A stretch of DNA of 64,000 nt from Chromatiaceae bacterium (GCA_022340805.1 JAJDNF010000034.1:1-64000); one strand, 5' to 3'. Numbered from the stretch's first letter, positions 41,614 to 52,612 are shown. Translations and numbers: made by a program. Notes: generated by a model from the letters alone, not told the origin.

Positions 41614-42816
41614 ATGAAACAGGATATCGCAAAAGAGATCAGTCGGCAGACGGCATCGGCTCTGGACAGGGCGGCGGGTTGGAGCGGCTATGCGGCGTTT
41701 GTCGGCTTGGATGTGCACAAGGACATGATCGCGGTAGCGGTAGCGCTACCGGGCCGCGGTACGCCGGAATACCGGGGTGAAATCGTGCACGAGCCGAAGG
41801 TGGTCCGGAAATGGCTGGATCAACTGAGCAGGGAGTTTGACGGTGTCATGCTGTTGTTCTGTTACGAGGCGGGTCCGTGCGGTTATGGACTGTACCGCCA
41901 GTTGCTCGAGGCTGGCCATGCGTGCCAGGTGGTGGCACCGTCGCTGATTCCGAAGAAGCCGGGCGAGCGGATCAAGACCGACCGGCGGGATGCGCTGAAG
42001 CTGGCGCGGTTGTTACGCGCAGGTGATCTGACCGCGGTGTGGGTACCGGATACCGAGCAGGAGGCGATGCGCGATCTGACCCGCGCCCGGGATGACATGA
42101 AGAGCCAGGAGCGCAAGGCGCGTCAGCAGTTGAACGCTTTCTTGCTGCGTCGGGGACATCACTGGCCGTCGGGTAAAAAGCGTTGGACGAAGATTCATTT
42201 CAGCTGGTTGGAATCGATCCCGTTCGAACAACCCTGGTTGCAGATTGTGCTGCAGGAGTACATCGGCGCCGTGAAGGCGGCGACGCAGCGCGTCGACGAT
42301 CTGACCGATCAGCTGATGCAGGCCTTGCCGGGCTGGTCGCTGGCGCCAGTGGTGGATTCGCTGGTGGCCTTGCGTGGCATCGACAAGCTGGCCGCCACGG
42401 TGCTGTTGGCTGAGCTGGGTGATATCAGCCGTTTCGACTCACCGAAACAGTTGATGGCCTATCTGGGGCTGGTGCCCAGTGAGCATTCCACGGGATCACG
42501 CCGACGCCAGGGGGCGATCACCCTGACCGGCAACGGCCACGCACGACGGATGCTCGTCGAGTGTGCCTGGAGCTACCGTTTTCCGGCACGCCAGACGATG
42601 CATCTTAAGCGCAAGGCCGAAACAGCCTCGCCTGAGGCCAAGGCGATTGCCTGGCGGGCACAGAAGCGTCTGTGCGGACGTTATCGTCAGCTCACTCAGG
42701 CTGGTAAGAATATCAAGCTGGTGTGCGTCGCCATCGCGCGCGAGCTGGTGGGCTTTCTCTGGGACATCGTCCGCCATGAGATGCCGAATCTTCAGGGCCA
42801 GGCCACGCGCGTCTGA
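41614..42816 (+). CDS. IS110-family DEDD transposase
   Basis: 400 residues from ATG 41614, preceded by AGGGGG; an in-frame start at 41566 would run into the left end structures. The RuvC-like N-terminal domain has Asp33 (GLDVHKD), Glu85 (CYEAG) and Asp123/Asp126 (KTDRRDA). The C-terminal Transposase_20 domain has LRGIDKLAATVLLAELGD and YLGLVPSEHSTGS with the conserved serine. It is a site-specific recombinase guided, in studied relatives, by an RNA from the element. Intact, so the element may be active. Confidence 0.95.
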   Translation: MKQDIAKEISRQTASALDRAAGWSGYAAFVGLDVHKDMIAVAVALPGRGTPEYRGEIVHEPKVVRKWLDQLSREFDGVMLLFCYEAGPCGYGLYRQLLEAGHACQVVAPSLIPKKPGERIKTDRRDALKLARLLRAGDLTAVWVPDTEQEAMRDLTRARDDMKSQERKARQQLNAFLLRRGHHWPSGKKRWTKIHFSWLESIPFEQPWLQIVLQEYIGAVKAATQRVDDLTDQLMQALPGWSLAPVVDSLVALRGIDKLAATVLLAELGDISRFDSPKQLMAYLGLVPSEHSTGSRRRQGAITLTGNGHARRMLVECAWSYRFPARQTMHLKRKAETASPEAKAIAWRAQKRLCGRYRQLTQAGKNIKLVCVAIARELVGFLWDIVRHEMPNLQGQATRV

Positions 42817-43114
42817 CCAGGCCACCCCTGTAACGAGATAGCAAAGGAGAAACGACAGGCACCTTGACTCAGGATCTATCTGGCCGGTGTGGAGAACCCT
42901 TGGGCGGGCTACACCGGCATCGGCCAACGGGATAACCTCAACTGAGCATCCCCGGTCGATGATCCCTGACCCTAGAGAAAGGCCAGCTCCGCGACGTAGT
43001 GAAGTCCGGTGGTAACCAATCCACGTATATCAGCATGATCCACCGTCGCAATCTGCTGGATAGGTCCTGAGCCAAGGTGCTTGAATGGAGACATGAGATG
43101 AATCAACCACTTGA
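42817..43114 (+). ncRNA. candidate bridge RNA in the 3' noncoding tail of the IS
   Basis: About 300 bp with no gene, after the transposase. Hairpin GCCGGTGT (42883-42890) / ACACCGGC (42911-42918) encloses a 20-base loop that can pair again through CCC/GGG, leaving an internal loop. Its 3' side GCGGGCTA (42904-42911) is the reverse complement of TAGCCCGC at the insertion site. A second hairpin CGGTGG (43007-43012) / CCACCG (43040-43045) encloses 27 bases. Two stem-loops with internal guides fit the bridge-RNA plan, and a 3' location fits the IS1111 group. No expression evidence. Confidence 0.5.
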
Positions 43115-43127
43115 CAGGTCAAAACAT
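43115..43127. repeat. IS right subterminal inverted repeat
   Basis: CAGGTCAAAACAT, perfect inverse of the left copy; the three bases ATC separate it from the palindromic repeat. Confidence 0.85.
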
Positions 43128-43130
43128 ATC

Positions 43131-43293
43131 AGCCCGCATCTGTCACCGGCATCACGGATGCCGGCGGATTTCGCAGCCGGTCCGGCGCCGGGCTGGAGCG
43201 CAAGTGGTAGCTGTAGCTACCACATGAGTGAAGACCAAGCCGGCGCGAGCGAGAAACCGCCAGGACCGGGATAGGCAGGCAGATGCGGGCTAG
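43131..43293. repeat. MITE/REP-like palindromic repeat, copy B, interrupted by the IS
   Basis: Its right terminus CAGATGCGGGCTAG (43280-43293) is a perfect 14-bp inverse of the left terminus CTAGCCCGCATCTG, whose first bases (41521-41522) are now on the far side of the IS. Inside are a hairpin CCGGCATC-ACG-GATGCCGG (43146-43164) and a 63-bp segment (43181-43243), bounded by AGCCGG repeats and absent from copy A. That segment contains GTGGTAGCT-GT-AGCTACCAC (43204-43223). Its terminal CTAG supplies stop codons to both flanking convergent genes. Confidence 0.8.
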
Positions 43294-44582
43294 CGCCCCC
43301 CTGTCTCGTCATCTCGCTGCAGCGGCACCGCCGCGGCGCGTTGCAGGCGAAACGCCGCCAACGGCACATCGAGTGCGCTCGCAATGCCCAGATTCGCGTT
43401 GTGCAACACCTCGGCGAGATGCCGGTCGCCAGGCCAATCCGGATCATCCTCGCGCGGCAGATCGAAGCGCCTGCTGGCATACAACTCGAGCAGGCTCGCG
43501 TGGTCAAGCCGCCGTGCCAGGGCCCAGCCGCTGTCGCGCGTCATGTGCACCCAGCCCAGGTCCTTCAGCGCGCTCAACAGATCATCCAGCTGCGGCTCCA
43601 TCCAGCGCTGGCGCTGCGCGGCCAGATCCACCGTGGTCGGCGCCAGCCCCCGGGCAGCCGCCTCATCAAGGGCCAGCAGCACCGCAATCGCATCACCCAT
43701 GCCGGTCTCGCAGCGGCTCTGATCATGGCTGGTCCAGCGGTAGATGCCCAGGCAGTGGGTGATCTCGGCGCCAAGCAGAACCACGATCCATGACAGGTAC
43801 AGCCAGACCAGGAAGATCGGGACGCTGGCCAGCGCGCCATAGATCGTCTCGTAGGTCGGAAACCGGGTGACATAGACACCGAAGCCGCGCTTGGCCATCT
43901 CGAACAGCACCGCGGCCACCACACCACCGACCAGCGCATGCATGAACCGCACGCGCCGATTGGGGACGACCAGGTACATCATCGTGAATGCAACCGCCGA
44001 GGCCGCGACCGGGGTCAGCCCGAGCAGCGTGCGCCCGACCCCGGTAGTGGCCGCCTCAGACAGGATCGGCAGCGAAACGATGTAAGAGGTGACCAACACA
44101 CTGACCCCGATCAGCACCGGGCCGAGCGAGAGCACCGCCCAATAGATCAGAAACTTGATCGCGAAGCGGCGCTTTTCCCTGACCTCCCAGATCGCGTTGA
44201 GCGCGCGGTCGATGTTGGACATCATCAGCAGCGCGACGATGAGCAGGAAGACCGCTCCCAAACCGTTCAGACGCGATGCCTTGGCGATGAACCCGGACAG
44301 GTACTGCTGCAGCACCTCGCTCGACGCCGGCACAAAATTCTTGAAAACGAACTCCTCGATAACCTCGTACACCCGGTCGGCCACAGGGAAGGCCGAAAAT
44401 ATCGCCAGCGAGACGGTCATCAGAGGCACCAGTGACAGCAATGTCGTGTAGCTCAGCGCGGCCGCGTTCTGCGGCCCCTCGTGGCGCGCGAAACGCCCGG
44501 CGACCAGCATCAGGAAGCCGCTCAACTGGCGTATCGCCAACCAGACCCTCGCAAAACCCGTCAGCTGCTGCGTGCCAGTCAC
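43290..44582 (-). CDS. YihY/BrkB family membrane protein with C-terminal extension
   Basis: 430 residues from GTG 44582, with AGGTG upstream. About six TM helices in the first 300 residues, with the family motifs ALSYTTLLSLVPLM and FPTYETIYGALASVPIFLVWLYLSW. A cytosolic C-terminal extension of about 130 residues resembles a winged helix (LDDLLSALKDLGWV). The family was once called RNase BN; its true role is unknown. The TAG stop lies within the terminal repeat of the palindromic element. Confidence 0.9.
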   Translation of the reverse strand: MTGTQQLTGFARVWLAIRQLSGFLMLVAGRFARHEGPQNAAALSYTTLLSLVPLMTVSLAIFSAFPVADRVYEVIEEFVFKNFVPASSEVLQQYLSGFIAKASRLNGLGAVFLLIVALLMMSNIDRALNAIWEVREKRRFAIKFLIYWAVLSLGPVLIGVSVLVTSYIVSLPILSEAATTGVGRTLLGLTPVAASAVAFTMMYLVVPNRRVRFMHALVGGVVAAVLFEMAKRGFGVYVTRFPTYETIYGALASVPIFLVWLYLSWIVVLLGAEITHCLGIYRWTSHDQSRCETGMGDAIAVLLALDEAAARGLAPTTVDLAAQRQRWMEPQLDDLLSALKDLGWVHMTRDSGWALARRLDHASLLELYASRRFDLPREDDPDWPGDRHLAEVLHNANLGIASALDVPLAAFRLQRAAAVPLQRDDETGGR

Positions 44583-44644
44583 ATTTCACCTGCCCGAGGA
44601 TGTTAAAATCGCCCAATGTTGTCCACATCGAACATTGTGCCCCC

Positions 44645-45937
<1,293 letters not shown>

Positions 45938-45941
<4 letters not shown>

Positions 45942-46633
45942 GCCGCCAGCTGCCGCTTGCGCTCGCGCTGCAACACGCCCCCGGCCTCGACGATTTCATC
46001 GTCGGCCGCAACCAGGCAGTGATCGATGCGCTGCAACGCTCCATCGACGGTGCCGGGGAACCGAACATCTTCCTCTCCGGGCCGGCCGGCTGTGGACGCA
46101 CCCACCTGCTGCTCGGCCAATGTGCGGCCGCACAGCACAGCGGCCTGCGCTGCGCCTATCTGCCGTTGGCCGACCGCAGCCAGCTCGCACCGGAGATGCT
46201 CGACGGTCTGGAGACGCTCGACCTGGTGGCGCTGGATGACGTGCATCAGATCGCCCAGGACTCGGCCTGGGAGGAGGCCCTGTTCGGCCTGTTCAACCGT
46301 TGCCGGGACAATGCCACGCGCATGCTGTTCAGCGCCGACCGCGGGCCTGCCGCATTGCCGCTGCGCCTGCCAGACCTGCGCAGCCGGCTGGCCTGGGGCC
46401 TGACGCTGGCCCTGCAGGCGCTCGACGACCAGGGGCGGCGCCAACTCTTGCAGTCGCTGGCCGCCCGGCGCGCGCTGAAGATGCCGGAAGAGGTCGCACG
46501 CTACCTGCTCGAGCGTGCCCCGCGCCATCCCGCCGACCTGGTCGAGATGATCACCCGCCTGGATCGGGCCTCGCTTGCCGAACAGCGTCGGCTGACCATC
46601 CCATTCGTGCGCGAGAGCCTCGACCTGAACTGA
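45938..46633 (+). CDS. hda: DnaA regulatory inactivator Hda
   Basis: 231 residues. N-terminal QLPLAL matches the beta-clamp-binding QL(S/P)LxL motif. The AAA+ domain has Walker A GPAGCGRTHLL, with Arg in place of the usual Lys, and Walker B LVALDDVHQI. It stimulates ATP hydrolysis by DnaA with the clamp, preventing over-initiation. Last gene of arsC-wrbA-DUF2069-hda, all coupled; convergent with perM. Confidence 0.93.
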
Positions 46634-46685
46634 GCGGCAGGGCGTGCCGGATCCGCCGGCCGGCGCAGGTCGAGCGCCGCCCGGG

Positions 46686-47780
46686 CTAGCCCTGTTCCGG
46701 CTGGTCCGGATCCGGCGACTCGCCGGGTGGATGCCCATACAGGCTGCTGGCGCGGTAGTTGTGCAGTAGGTGGCGGATCAGCACCATCACCACTGCCGCC
46801 ACCGGCAATGCCAGCAGGATGCCGAAGAAGCCGTACAACTGCCCACCGGCCATCACCGCGAAGATCACCGCGACGGGGTGCAGGCCGATGCGCCCGCCGA
46901 CCAGGCGTGGTGTCAGCAGCGTGCCCTCGAGGACCTGGCCGACCACGAACACCAGGATCACCCACGGCAGGTCTGCCAGCCCCTGGACCTGCAACACGGA
47001 TGCGAACCCGGCCACCAGGATCCCGACGATCAGCCCGAGATACGGCACGAAGCTGACCAGCCCCGCGAGCATGCCGATCAGCAGTGAGAAGTCCAGGCCG
47101 ACCGCCCACAGGCCGGTGGTATAGATCACGCCGAGCGCCCCCATCACCAGCAACTGGCCGCGCAGGAAGGCACCTAGCACCTCGTCGGCCTCGCGGGCCA
47201 GGCCCGACCATGCCGCCGCATTGCGGCGCGGTAGCAGGGCATCGACCCCGGCGACCAGGTGGTCCCAGTCACGCAGCAGGTAGAAGGTCAGTACCGGGAT
47301 CAGCACCAGGTTTGCCAGCCAGCCGATCAGCGTCAGCCCGGACCCGGATACCGACGACACGACGTGCGCCAGGATGCCGCCCGCCTCGCGCCAGTGCCTG
47401 GCCAGGGTCTGCTGCACCGAGCGCAGATCGAGGCCGCCCATCTCGCCCGGCAGCAAGGCCTCGAGCCGCGGCAGCAGGTTGGCCCTGAGCCACTCCAGGT
47501 AGCCGGGCAGCTTCTGCAGCAACTGGCCTATCTGGGTCTCGACGCGCGGCACCAGCAACAGTAGCAGCACTACCAGCACTACGAAGATGACCACGAAAAC
47601 CAGGACCACGGCGGTCGTGCGCTTCAGCCCGCGCGCCTCGAGCCGATCGACCAGCGGGTCGCCGAGATAGGCCAACAGGGCCGAGACCACGAACGGTGTC
47701 AGGATCGGCGAGAGCAGATAGACCAGCCAGGCCGCCAGCAGCAGCCAGGCGGACACCCACAGCCGATGCACGTCAGTCAT
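46686..47780 (-). CDS. AI-2E family transporter (PerM-like)
   Basis: 364 residues with eight predicted TM helices and the family signatures YLGDPLVDRLEARGLKR, FVPYLGLIVG and EGTLLTPRLVGGRIGLHPV. The role of PerM-type members is unclear. Start ATG 47780 overlaps the upstream gene by eight bases. Confidence 0.92.
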   Translation of the reverse strand: MTDVHRLWVSAWLLLAAWLVYLLSPILTPFVVSALLAYLGDPLVDRLEARGLKRTTAVVLVFVVIFVVLVVLLLLLVPRVETQIGQLLQKLPGYLEWLRANLLPRLEALLPGEMGGLDLRSVQQTLARHWREAGGILAHVVSSVSGSGLTLIGWLANLVLIPVLTFYLLRDWDHLVAGVDALLPRRNAAAWSGLAREADEVLGAFLRGQLLVMGALGVIYTTGLWAVGLDFSLLIGMLAGLVSFVPYLGLIVGILVAGFASVLQVQGLADLPWVILVFVVGQVLEGTLLTPRLVGGRIGLHPVAVIFAVMAGGQLYGFFGILLALPVAAVVMVLIRHLLHNYRASSLYGHPPGESPDPDQPEQG

Positions 47781-48339
47781 GCTGATGGGGACCGGCCGCC
47801 CGCGCCCGGCGACTCCACTCGCGCACGTAGCCGGTACCGCTGAGCAGCACGGTCAGCATCACCGCGGCGATCAGCGTGTACATCAGCCATGCCGGGATAA
47901 TGCCGAAACCGAGCTGGGCCACGCCGACCGCGGCCAGCGCGATCTGCAACAAGGTGTTGAGTTTGCTGACCAGACTCGGTTCCGGCTGCACCGTCTCGAT
48001 CCGGAAGTTGTACAGGGTCGCGCCGATCACGATCACCAGGTCGCGCGCCAGCACGCTCAGCACCAGCCACCAGGGGAAGATGCCCAGCCACCACAGGCAG
48101 ACGAAGGTCGAGATCAGCAGGAACTTGTCGGCCAGCGCATCCAGGATCCCGCCCAGGCGCGAACTCCAGCCGAAGCGCTTGGCGAGGAACCCGTCCAGTC
48201 CATCCGAGGCACCGGCGATCAGAAACAGCCAGATGGCCAACGTGAAGTCGCGCCTGATCAGACTCCAGATGATCGGCCCCACCAGGATGATGCGCACCAC
48301 GCTGATGGCATTGGGCAAATGGCGCAGGGCGGTGTTCAT
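47773..48339 (-). CDS. CDP-alcohol phosphatidyltransferase (PgsA-like)
   Basis: 188 residues, membrane protein with the motif SDGLDGFLAKRFGWSSRLGG then ILDALADK. The usual AR is AK; all metal-binding aspartates are present. It may make phosphatidylglycerol phosphate or a related lipid; the small size and its position between DUF2066 and perM are typical of a second CAPT in gammaproteobacteria. Confidence 0.88.
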   Translation of the reverse strand: MNTALRHLPNAISVVRIILVGPIIWSLIRRDFTLAIWLFLIAGASDGLDGFLAKRFGWSSRLGGILDALADKFLLISTFVCLWWLGIFPWWLVLSVLARDLVIVIGATLYNFRIETVQPEPSLVSKLNTLLQIALAAVGVAQLGFGIIPAWLMYTLIAAVMLTVLLSGTGYVREWSRRARAAGPHQHD

Positions 48340-48365
48340 CTGGGCGTGGAGATCCGGGCGGGCCT

Positions 48366-49487
48366 TCAGTTCAGCAATCGATACCGGTAATCAGCCTCGG
48401 GGGCCGGCACGCCTGTCGCAGTGCCGTCGAGCGGCGCCAGCTCGCGCACCGCTGGCCGAGCGAACTCGCCGGCCGCCGGCTCGGCGACCAGCTGCCCGCT
48501 CGCATCCAAGCCGCGGAGCATATCCTGCTCGTTGCCGCGCAGGCGCAATTCGAACGTGAAGCTGTCGCGGTCGACGCCCCGCAGCGCAACCTCGTTCAGC
48601 GGATCCAGACCCGCGAGGATCCCCACCAGGCGGCCGTAGCCGGGCAGATCACGCACCTCGGAGAAGCGCACCAGGGTGCCGCGTCCAGGGCCTGTCACCG
48701 GCATCGGTGCATGGCGGGCGGCGAGCAGATTCTGGGTCTGGTCGACCGCAAAGGTGAGCGCAGCGGCCAGCGGCTGTGGCGGAGACTGGAAGGTCTGGCT
48801 GGCGTCGCGGTCATACAGGGTCCACACACCGCTCCACTTGTCACTGCCCTGGGCGCGCAGGCGCCCGGTAATCACCACGTCGTGCGGATAGCGCGCCGAG
48901 GCCTGCTCGACCGCGGCCTGGTAGTCGGACCACACATCAGCGGCGGTCAGCTGGGTCTGGTCTTCGAGATCCATCAGCGGCAGCTGCAATGGCATGCCGC
49001 GCTGTTGTGCGCGTTCCTGGGTCGCCATGCGCTCGGCGGGCAGGCCTTCCAGATTCAACAGGTCGCGCTGCCCGCCGCGCTCGGTGGCGACCCACATCAG
49101 GACACGCGGCCGCTGTACCCAGACCGCCAGGTTGCGCTCGCGCATCATGCGCTCGACAGCGGACTGGTCGAAATGCGCCCACAGGAAGCGCTGCAGTTCG
49201 CCATTCCGCTGCGCGCTGCGGTAGCGGTACTGCTCGACCAGCGAAGGGGCCGCGCTGAGCACCTCGCGCGCCGCGGGCTGGGCACTGATCGCCGGGTTGC
49301 CGCTGATCCTGACGAGCACCTCGGCGAGCAACCCCGACAGGGCTGCATTGCGCGTCTCGCTGCCCTCATCGGCGACCACGGTCTCGGCGGCGAAGAGTTC
49401 ATACGGGTCGGCCGCGCTGGCGACACATGGCAGCAGCACCAGCAGGCACAGCGGGAGTAGCATTCGTGACATGGACATGTTTGGCAT
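48366..49487 (-). CDS. DUF2066 domain periplasmic protein
   Basis: 373 residues with a signal peptide (LLPLCLLVLLPCVASA) and the DUF2066 domain, including ALSGLLAEVLVRISGNP and VEQYRYR. Function unknown. It heads the DUF2066-CAPT-perM minus-strand operon and is divergent from purM, a layout conserved in many gammaproteobacteria. ATG 49487 or the ATG three codons later (49478) is the start. Confidence 0.88.
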   Translation of the reverse strand: MPNMSMSRMLLPLCLLVLLPCVASAADPYELFAAETVVADEGSETRNAALSGLLAEVLVRISGNPAISAQPAAREVLSAAPSLVEQYRYRSAQRNGELQRFLWAHFDQSAVERMMRERNLAVWVQRPRVLMWVATERGGQRDLLNLEGLPAERMATQERAQQRGMPLQLPLMDLEDQTQLTAADVWSDYQAAVEQASARYPHDVVITGRLRAQGSDKWSGVWTLYDRDASQTFQSPPQPLAAALTFAVDQTQNLLAARHAPMPVTGPGRGTLVRFSEVRDLPGYGRLVGILAGLDPLNEVALRGVDRDSFTFELRLRGNEQDMLRGLDASGQLVAEPAAGEFARPAVRELAPLDGTATGVPAPEADYRYRLLN

Positions 49488-49607
49488 TTTAACCCGCTTC
49501 GCGCGCCCGGTCGCCCGGCAAATCGGCGCCGGACGCAGCGCGGCGATTGGTGAGACCCCCGGCGTGGCGCTAAAATGCCGGCTTTGCCGTCCCGCCTGGA
49601 GTCAGCC

Positions 49608-50666
49608 TTGAGCGAACAATCCCCGAAAACCGACCCCGCCGCGCTGAGCTATGCCCAGGCCGGGGTGGACATCGATGCCGGCAATGCGCTGGTCGAGCGC
49701 ATCAAACCGATCGTCAAGAACACCTTCCGTCCCGGCGTGATGGCCGGCCTGGGTGGTTTCGGTGCCCTGTTCGAATTGCCGCTGGACCGCTACCGCGAAC
49801 CCGTGCTGGTCTCCGGTACCGATGGTGTCGGCACCAAGCTCAAGCTGGCCATGCAGCTTGGCCGGCACGACAGCATCGGCATCGACCTGGTCGCCATGTG
49901 CGTCAACGACATCGTGGTGGCAGGCGCCGAACCGCTGTTCTTCCTGGACTACTACGCGACCGGCAGGCTCGATGTGGAGACCGCCGCGACGGTCATTGCC
50001 GGCATTGCCCGCGGCTGCGAACTGGCTGGCTGTGCACTGACTGGCGGCGAGACCGCCGAGATGCCCGGTATGTACAGCGAGGGTGACTACGACCTGGCCG
50101 GCTTCGCAGTCGGGATCGTCGAAAAGGCGCGCATCCTGCGGCCGGACAATGTGCAGATCGGCGACGTGCTGCTAGGCCTGGCCTCGTCCGGTCCGCATTC
50201 GAACGGGTATTCGCTGATCCGCAAGGTGCTGGAGGTCAGCGGCGCACCGCTCGACCAGGCGCTGGGTGACCTCAGTCTGGGCGATGCGCTGATCGCGCCG
50301 ACCCGCATCTATGTGAAGTCGCTGCTCGCCCTGCTCGCCCAGACCGAGGTCCACGCGCTGGCGCATATCACCGGTGGTGGGCTGACCGAGAACCTGCCGC
50401 GCGTGCTGCCCGACCACAGCTGTGCGCGCATCGCACGCGACAGCTGGCAGCTGCCCGCAGTGTTCCAGTGGCTGCAGCGCCACGGCCGGATCGCCGACAG
50501 CGAGATGCTGCGCACCTTCAACTGCGGGATCGGCATGGTCGTGTGCGTGCCGGCACATGCCGCAGAGCAGGCCAGCGCAGTGCTGCAGGCCCAGGGTGAA
50601 ACCGTCTACCGGATCGGCGAGATCGCCGCCTGCGAGTGTGAGACACCCTGCGTTCGCTACGCATGA
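49608..50666 (+). CDS. purM: phosphoribosylformylglycinamidine cyclo-ligase
   Basis: 352 residues from TTG 49608, chosen because GGAG lies six bases upstream and the protein length then matches PurM. An ATG at 49575 gives 11 extra residues. Signature motifs [31 protein letters not shown] and [15 protein letters not shown]. Fifth step of purine synthesis, ATP-dependent. Overlaps purN by four bases. Confidence 0.96.
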   Translation: MSEQSPKTDPAALSYAQAGVDIDAGNALVERIKPIVKNTFRPGVMAGLGGFGALFELPLDRYREPVLVSGTDGVGTKLKLAMQLGRHDSIGIDLVAMCVNDIVVAGAEPLFFLDYYATGRLDVETAATVIAGIARGCELAGCALTGGETAEMPGMYSEGDYDLAGFAVGIVEKARILRPDNVQIGDVLLGLASSGPHSNGYSLIRKVLEVSGAPLDQALGDLSLGDALIAPTRIYVKSLLALLAQTEVHALAHITGGGLTENLPRVLPDHSCARIARDSWQLPAVFQWLQRHGRIADSEMLRTFNCGIGMVVCVPAHAAEQASAVLQAQGETVYRIGEIAACECETPCVRYA

Positions 50667-51310
50667 TGTCGGACGACGGTAGATTGCCCGTCGTCGTGCT
50701 GATCTCGGGCAGCGGTACCAATCTGCAGGCGTTGATCGATGGCGCGGCAGGCGGCCAGCCGTTCCGGGTCTGCGCGGTGATCAGCAACCGCCCGGACGTG
50801 CCCGGCCTGCAGCGCGCCCGCGCCGCGGGCATACCGACCGAGGTGGTCGATCACACGGCATTCAGCGACCGCGAGGGCTTCGATGCCGCGTTGGGCGACG
50901 CGATCGACGGGTTTGCAGCCGAACTGGTCGTGCTGGCCGGTTTCATGCGCATCCTGAGCAACGCCTTCGTCGAGCGTTTCGCCGGGCGCATGCTCAACAT
51001 CCACCCCTCGCTGCTGCCGGCATTCCCGGGTCTGCACACGCACCGGCGCGCGCTCGAGGCCGGGGCCCGCGAACACGGCGCCAGCGTGCATTTCGTCACC
51101 GCCGAGCTGGACGGCGGCCCGGTGATCGCCCAGGCGCGGCTTGCGGTGGCGGCCGATGACACCGAGGCATCACTGGGTGCGCGCGTACTCGCACGCGAAC
51201 ACATACTGCTGCCGCAGGTCGTATGCTGGTTTGCCGAGGGACGGCTGCGACTGCGTGAAGGGCAGGTCTGGTTCGACGGCCATCCACTGCGCGCTCCATT
51301 GCAATGTTGA
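50663..51310 (+). CDS. purN: phosphoribosylglycinamide formyltransferase
   Basis: 215 residues. [14 protein letters not shown] near the N-terminus, the catalytic set Asn-His-Asp in [14 protein letters not shown] (His) and [13 protein letters not shown] (Asp). Uses 10-formyl-THF in the third step of purine synthesis. Overlaps the downstream lipoprotein gene by seven bases. Confidence 0.96.
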   Translation: MMSDDGRLPVVVLISGSGTNLQALIDGAAGGQPFRVCAVISNRPDVPGLQRARAAGIPTEVVDHTAFSDREGFDAALGDAIDGFAAELVVLAGFMRILSNAFVERFAGRMLNIHPSLLPAFPGLHTHRRALEAGAREHGASVHFVTAELDGGPVIAQARLAVAADDTEASLGARVLAREHILLPQVVCWFAEGRLRLREGQVWFDGHPLRAPLQC

Positions 51311-52044
51311 CCCGGCTGACGCGCCTGTCGGTATTCGCGCTGGCGCTGCTGCTGGGCGCCTGTAGCCGTCAACCCGAGACACTGCAGGGCCCGTTGGCAG
51401 TCGAGGCCCGCTACCGCCTGCTGTTCAACGACACGCTGGTCGGCGGCTCCCTGTTCACGCTGCAGATTGGCGCCGACGGCGCGTACCGCATCGAGGCCTT
51501 CACCACGCCGGCCGGGCAGATGCAGCAGGCCACCGCGCACGAGGTGCTGGAGACCAGCGACGGCGTGATTGGGCACGCCGCGATTCAACCGGCACGCTAT
51601 GAACAGAGCGTGCTGCAGGGTGAGCAGATCGAACTCGTCAGCCTGCAGTTCGACTGGGACCGGCATAGGCTCCGCGTGCTCGGCAAAGACATGCAGCGCG
51701 ACCTCGTCCTGCCGCCCGGCACCCACGACCGGCTCAGCTACCTGCTGGCCGCCCGCGACCTGGCCGCAGCCGGCGAGGGTGTGATGCAGATCCAGGTTGC
51801 GTCGACCGAGGCCAGCGAGGAGACCCGCCTGGAGGTGACGGGCCGTGAGGCGGTCGAGGTGCCGTTGGGGCATTACCCGGCAGTCGGCATCCGTCACGTG
51901 ACGCCGGACCCCGACCAGACGCGCCAGCTATGGTTCGACACCGCATTCGCGCCGCTGCCACTGCGTGTGCTGCAGGTTCGCGACGGCAACACCGTCGAGA
52001 TGCAGCTCGAAGACTTCAGCCGCCGCCCGAGCGATCCTCACTGA
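51304..52044 (+). CDS. DUF3108 lipoprotein
   Basis: 246 residues with a type II signal peptide and lipobox LLGAC (Cys20), then a beta-rich DUF3108 domain ([23 protein letters not shown]). DUF3108 proteins follow purN in many gammaproteobacteria; function unknown. The 3' end overlaps the convergent dcd gene by 29 bp. Confidence 0.88.
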   Translation: MLTRLTRLSVFALALLLGACSRQPETLQGPLAVEARYRLLFNDTLVGGSLFTLQIGADGAYRIEAFTTPAGQMQQATAHEVLETSDGVIGHAAIQPARYEQSVLQGEQIELVSLQFDWDRHRLRVLGKDMQRDLVLPPGTHDRLSYLLAARDLAAAGEGVMQIQVASTEASEETRLEVTGREAVEVPLGHYPAVGIRHVTPDPDQTRQLWFDTAFAPLPLRVLQVRDGNTVEMQLEDFSRRPSDPH

Positions 52045-52612
52045 TACGGCTGGCCAGCGGTCCGCTCTGGCCACGGTACTTGGCATCGTCACGCTTGGTG
52101 TAGGGACGCTCTGCCGGCCCGGTCATTGTCTCGAAGCTCATCGCGCCGATCGCCATACCCGGACGCAGCGCCAACGGCAGCTTTCCGGAGTTGAAGAACT
52201 CCAGCACGATGTTGCCGCTCCAGCCAGGGTCTATACGGTGCGCGGTGACGTGCACCATGAGGCCGAGCCGTGCGAGGCTCGAACGTCCATCGAGCCAGCC
52301 GACCAGGTCGTCCGGCAGCGTGATCGACTCCAGGGTGATGCCCAGCGCCAGCTCCCCGGGATGCAGCACGAAGGTATCCTGGTCGCTGATATAGATTTCG
52401 TCGCCCATCACCTTCTCGACCGCCTGGTCGACCTGCACGCGCGAGCCGGAAAGATCGATGTAAGGAATCGTGTGCGAGCTGAACACGCGAAAGCGATGAC
52501 CGAGGCACAGATCGATGCTGACCCCGCTGATCACCCGATCTTCGGGGCGTGGATCTATGCCGATGCGTCCCGCGTTCATCGCAGCGATGATGTCGCTGTC
52601 GCAGAGTCTCAT
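52016..52612 (-). CDS. dcd: dCTP deaminase
   Basis: 198 residues (E. coli Dcd has 193), with [15 protein letters not shown], the catalytic-region [23 protein letters not shown] and the C-terminal [12 protein letters not shown]. It converts dCTP to dUTP for thymidylate synthesis. Full-length despite the overlap with DUF3108. Confidence 0.95.
   Translation of the reverse strand: MRLCDSDIIAAMNAGRIGIDPRPEDRVISGVSIDLCLGHRFRVFSSHTIPYIDLSGSRVQVDQAVEKVMGDEIYISDQDTFVLHPGELALGITLESITLPDDLVGWLDGRSSLARLGLMVHVTAHRIDPGWSGNIVLEFFNSGKLPLALRPGMAIGAMSFETMTGPAERPYTKRDDAKYRGQSGPLASRISEDRSGGG

Larger units (their letters stand above)
41523..43130 (+). mobile_element. IS110-family (IS1111-type) insertion sequence
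   Basis: About 1,608 bp. Subterminal 13-bp inverted repeats ATGTTTTGACCTG lie 7 bases from the left end and 3 from the right, the asymmetric layout known for IS1111-type elements such as IS4321/IS5075. It has a DEDD transposase, a short 5' leader (91 bp) and a long 3' noncoding tail (314 bp). Removing it rejoins CCT and AGCCCGCATCTG with no target duplication, rebuilding the end of a palindromic repeat. Boundaries are inferred from this reconstruction. A secondary inverted pair GTTGAGGTT (41568-41576) / AACCTCAAC (42934-42942) is also present. Confidence 0.85.

Noticed and set aside
43007-43045. second stem-loop as a donor-binding loop of the bridge RNA
   Set aside because: The loop shares ATATCA and CATGAT with the joined IS ends but in the wrong sense for one guide, so a donor match is not claimed.
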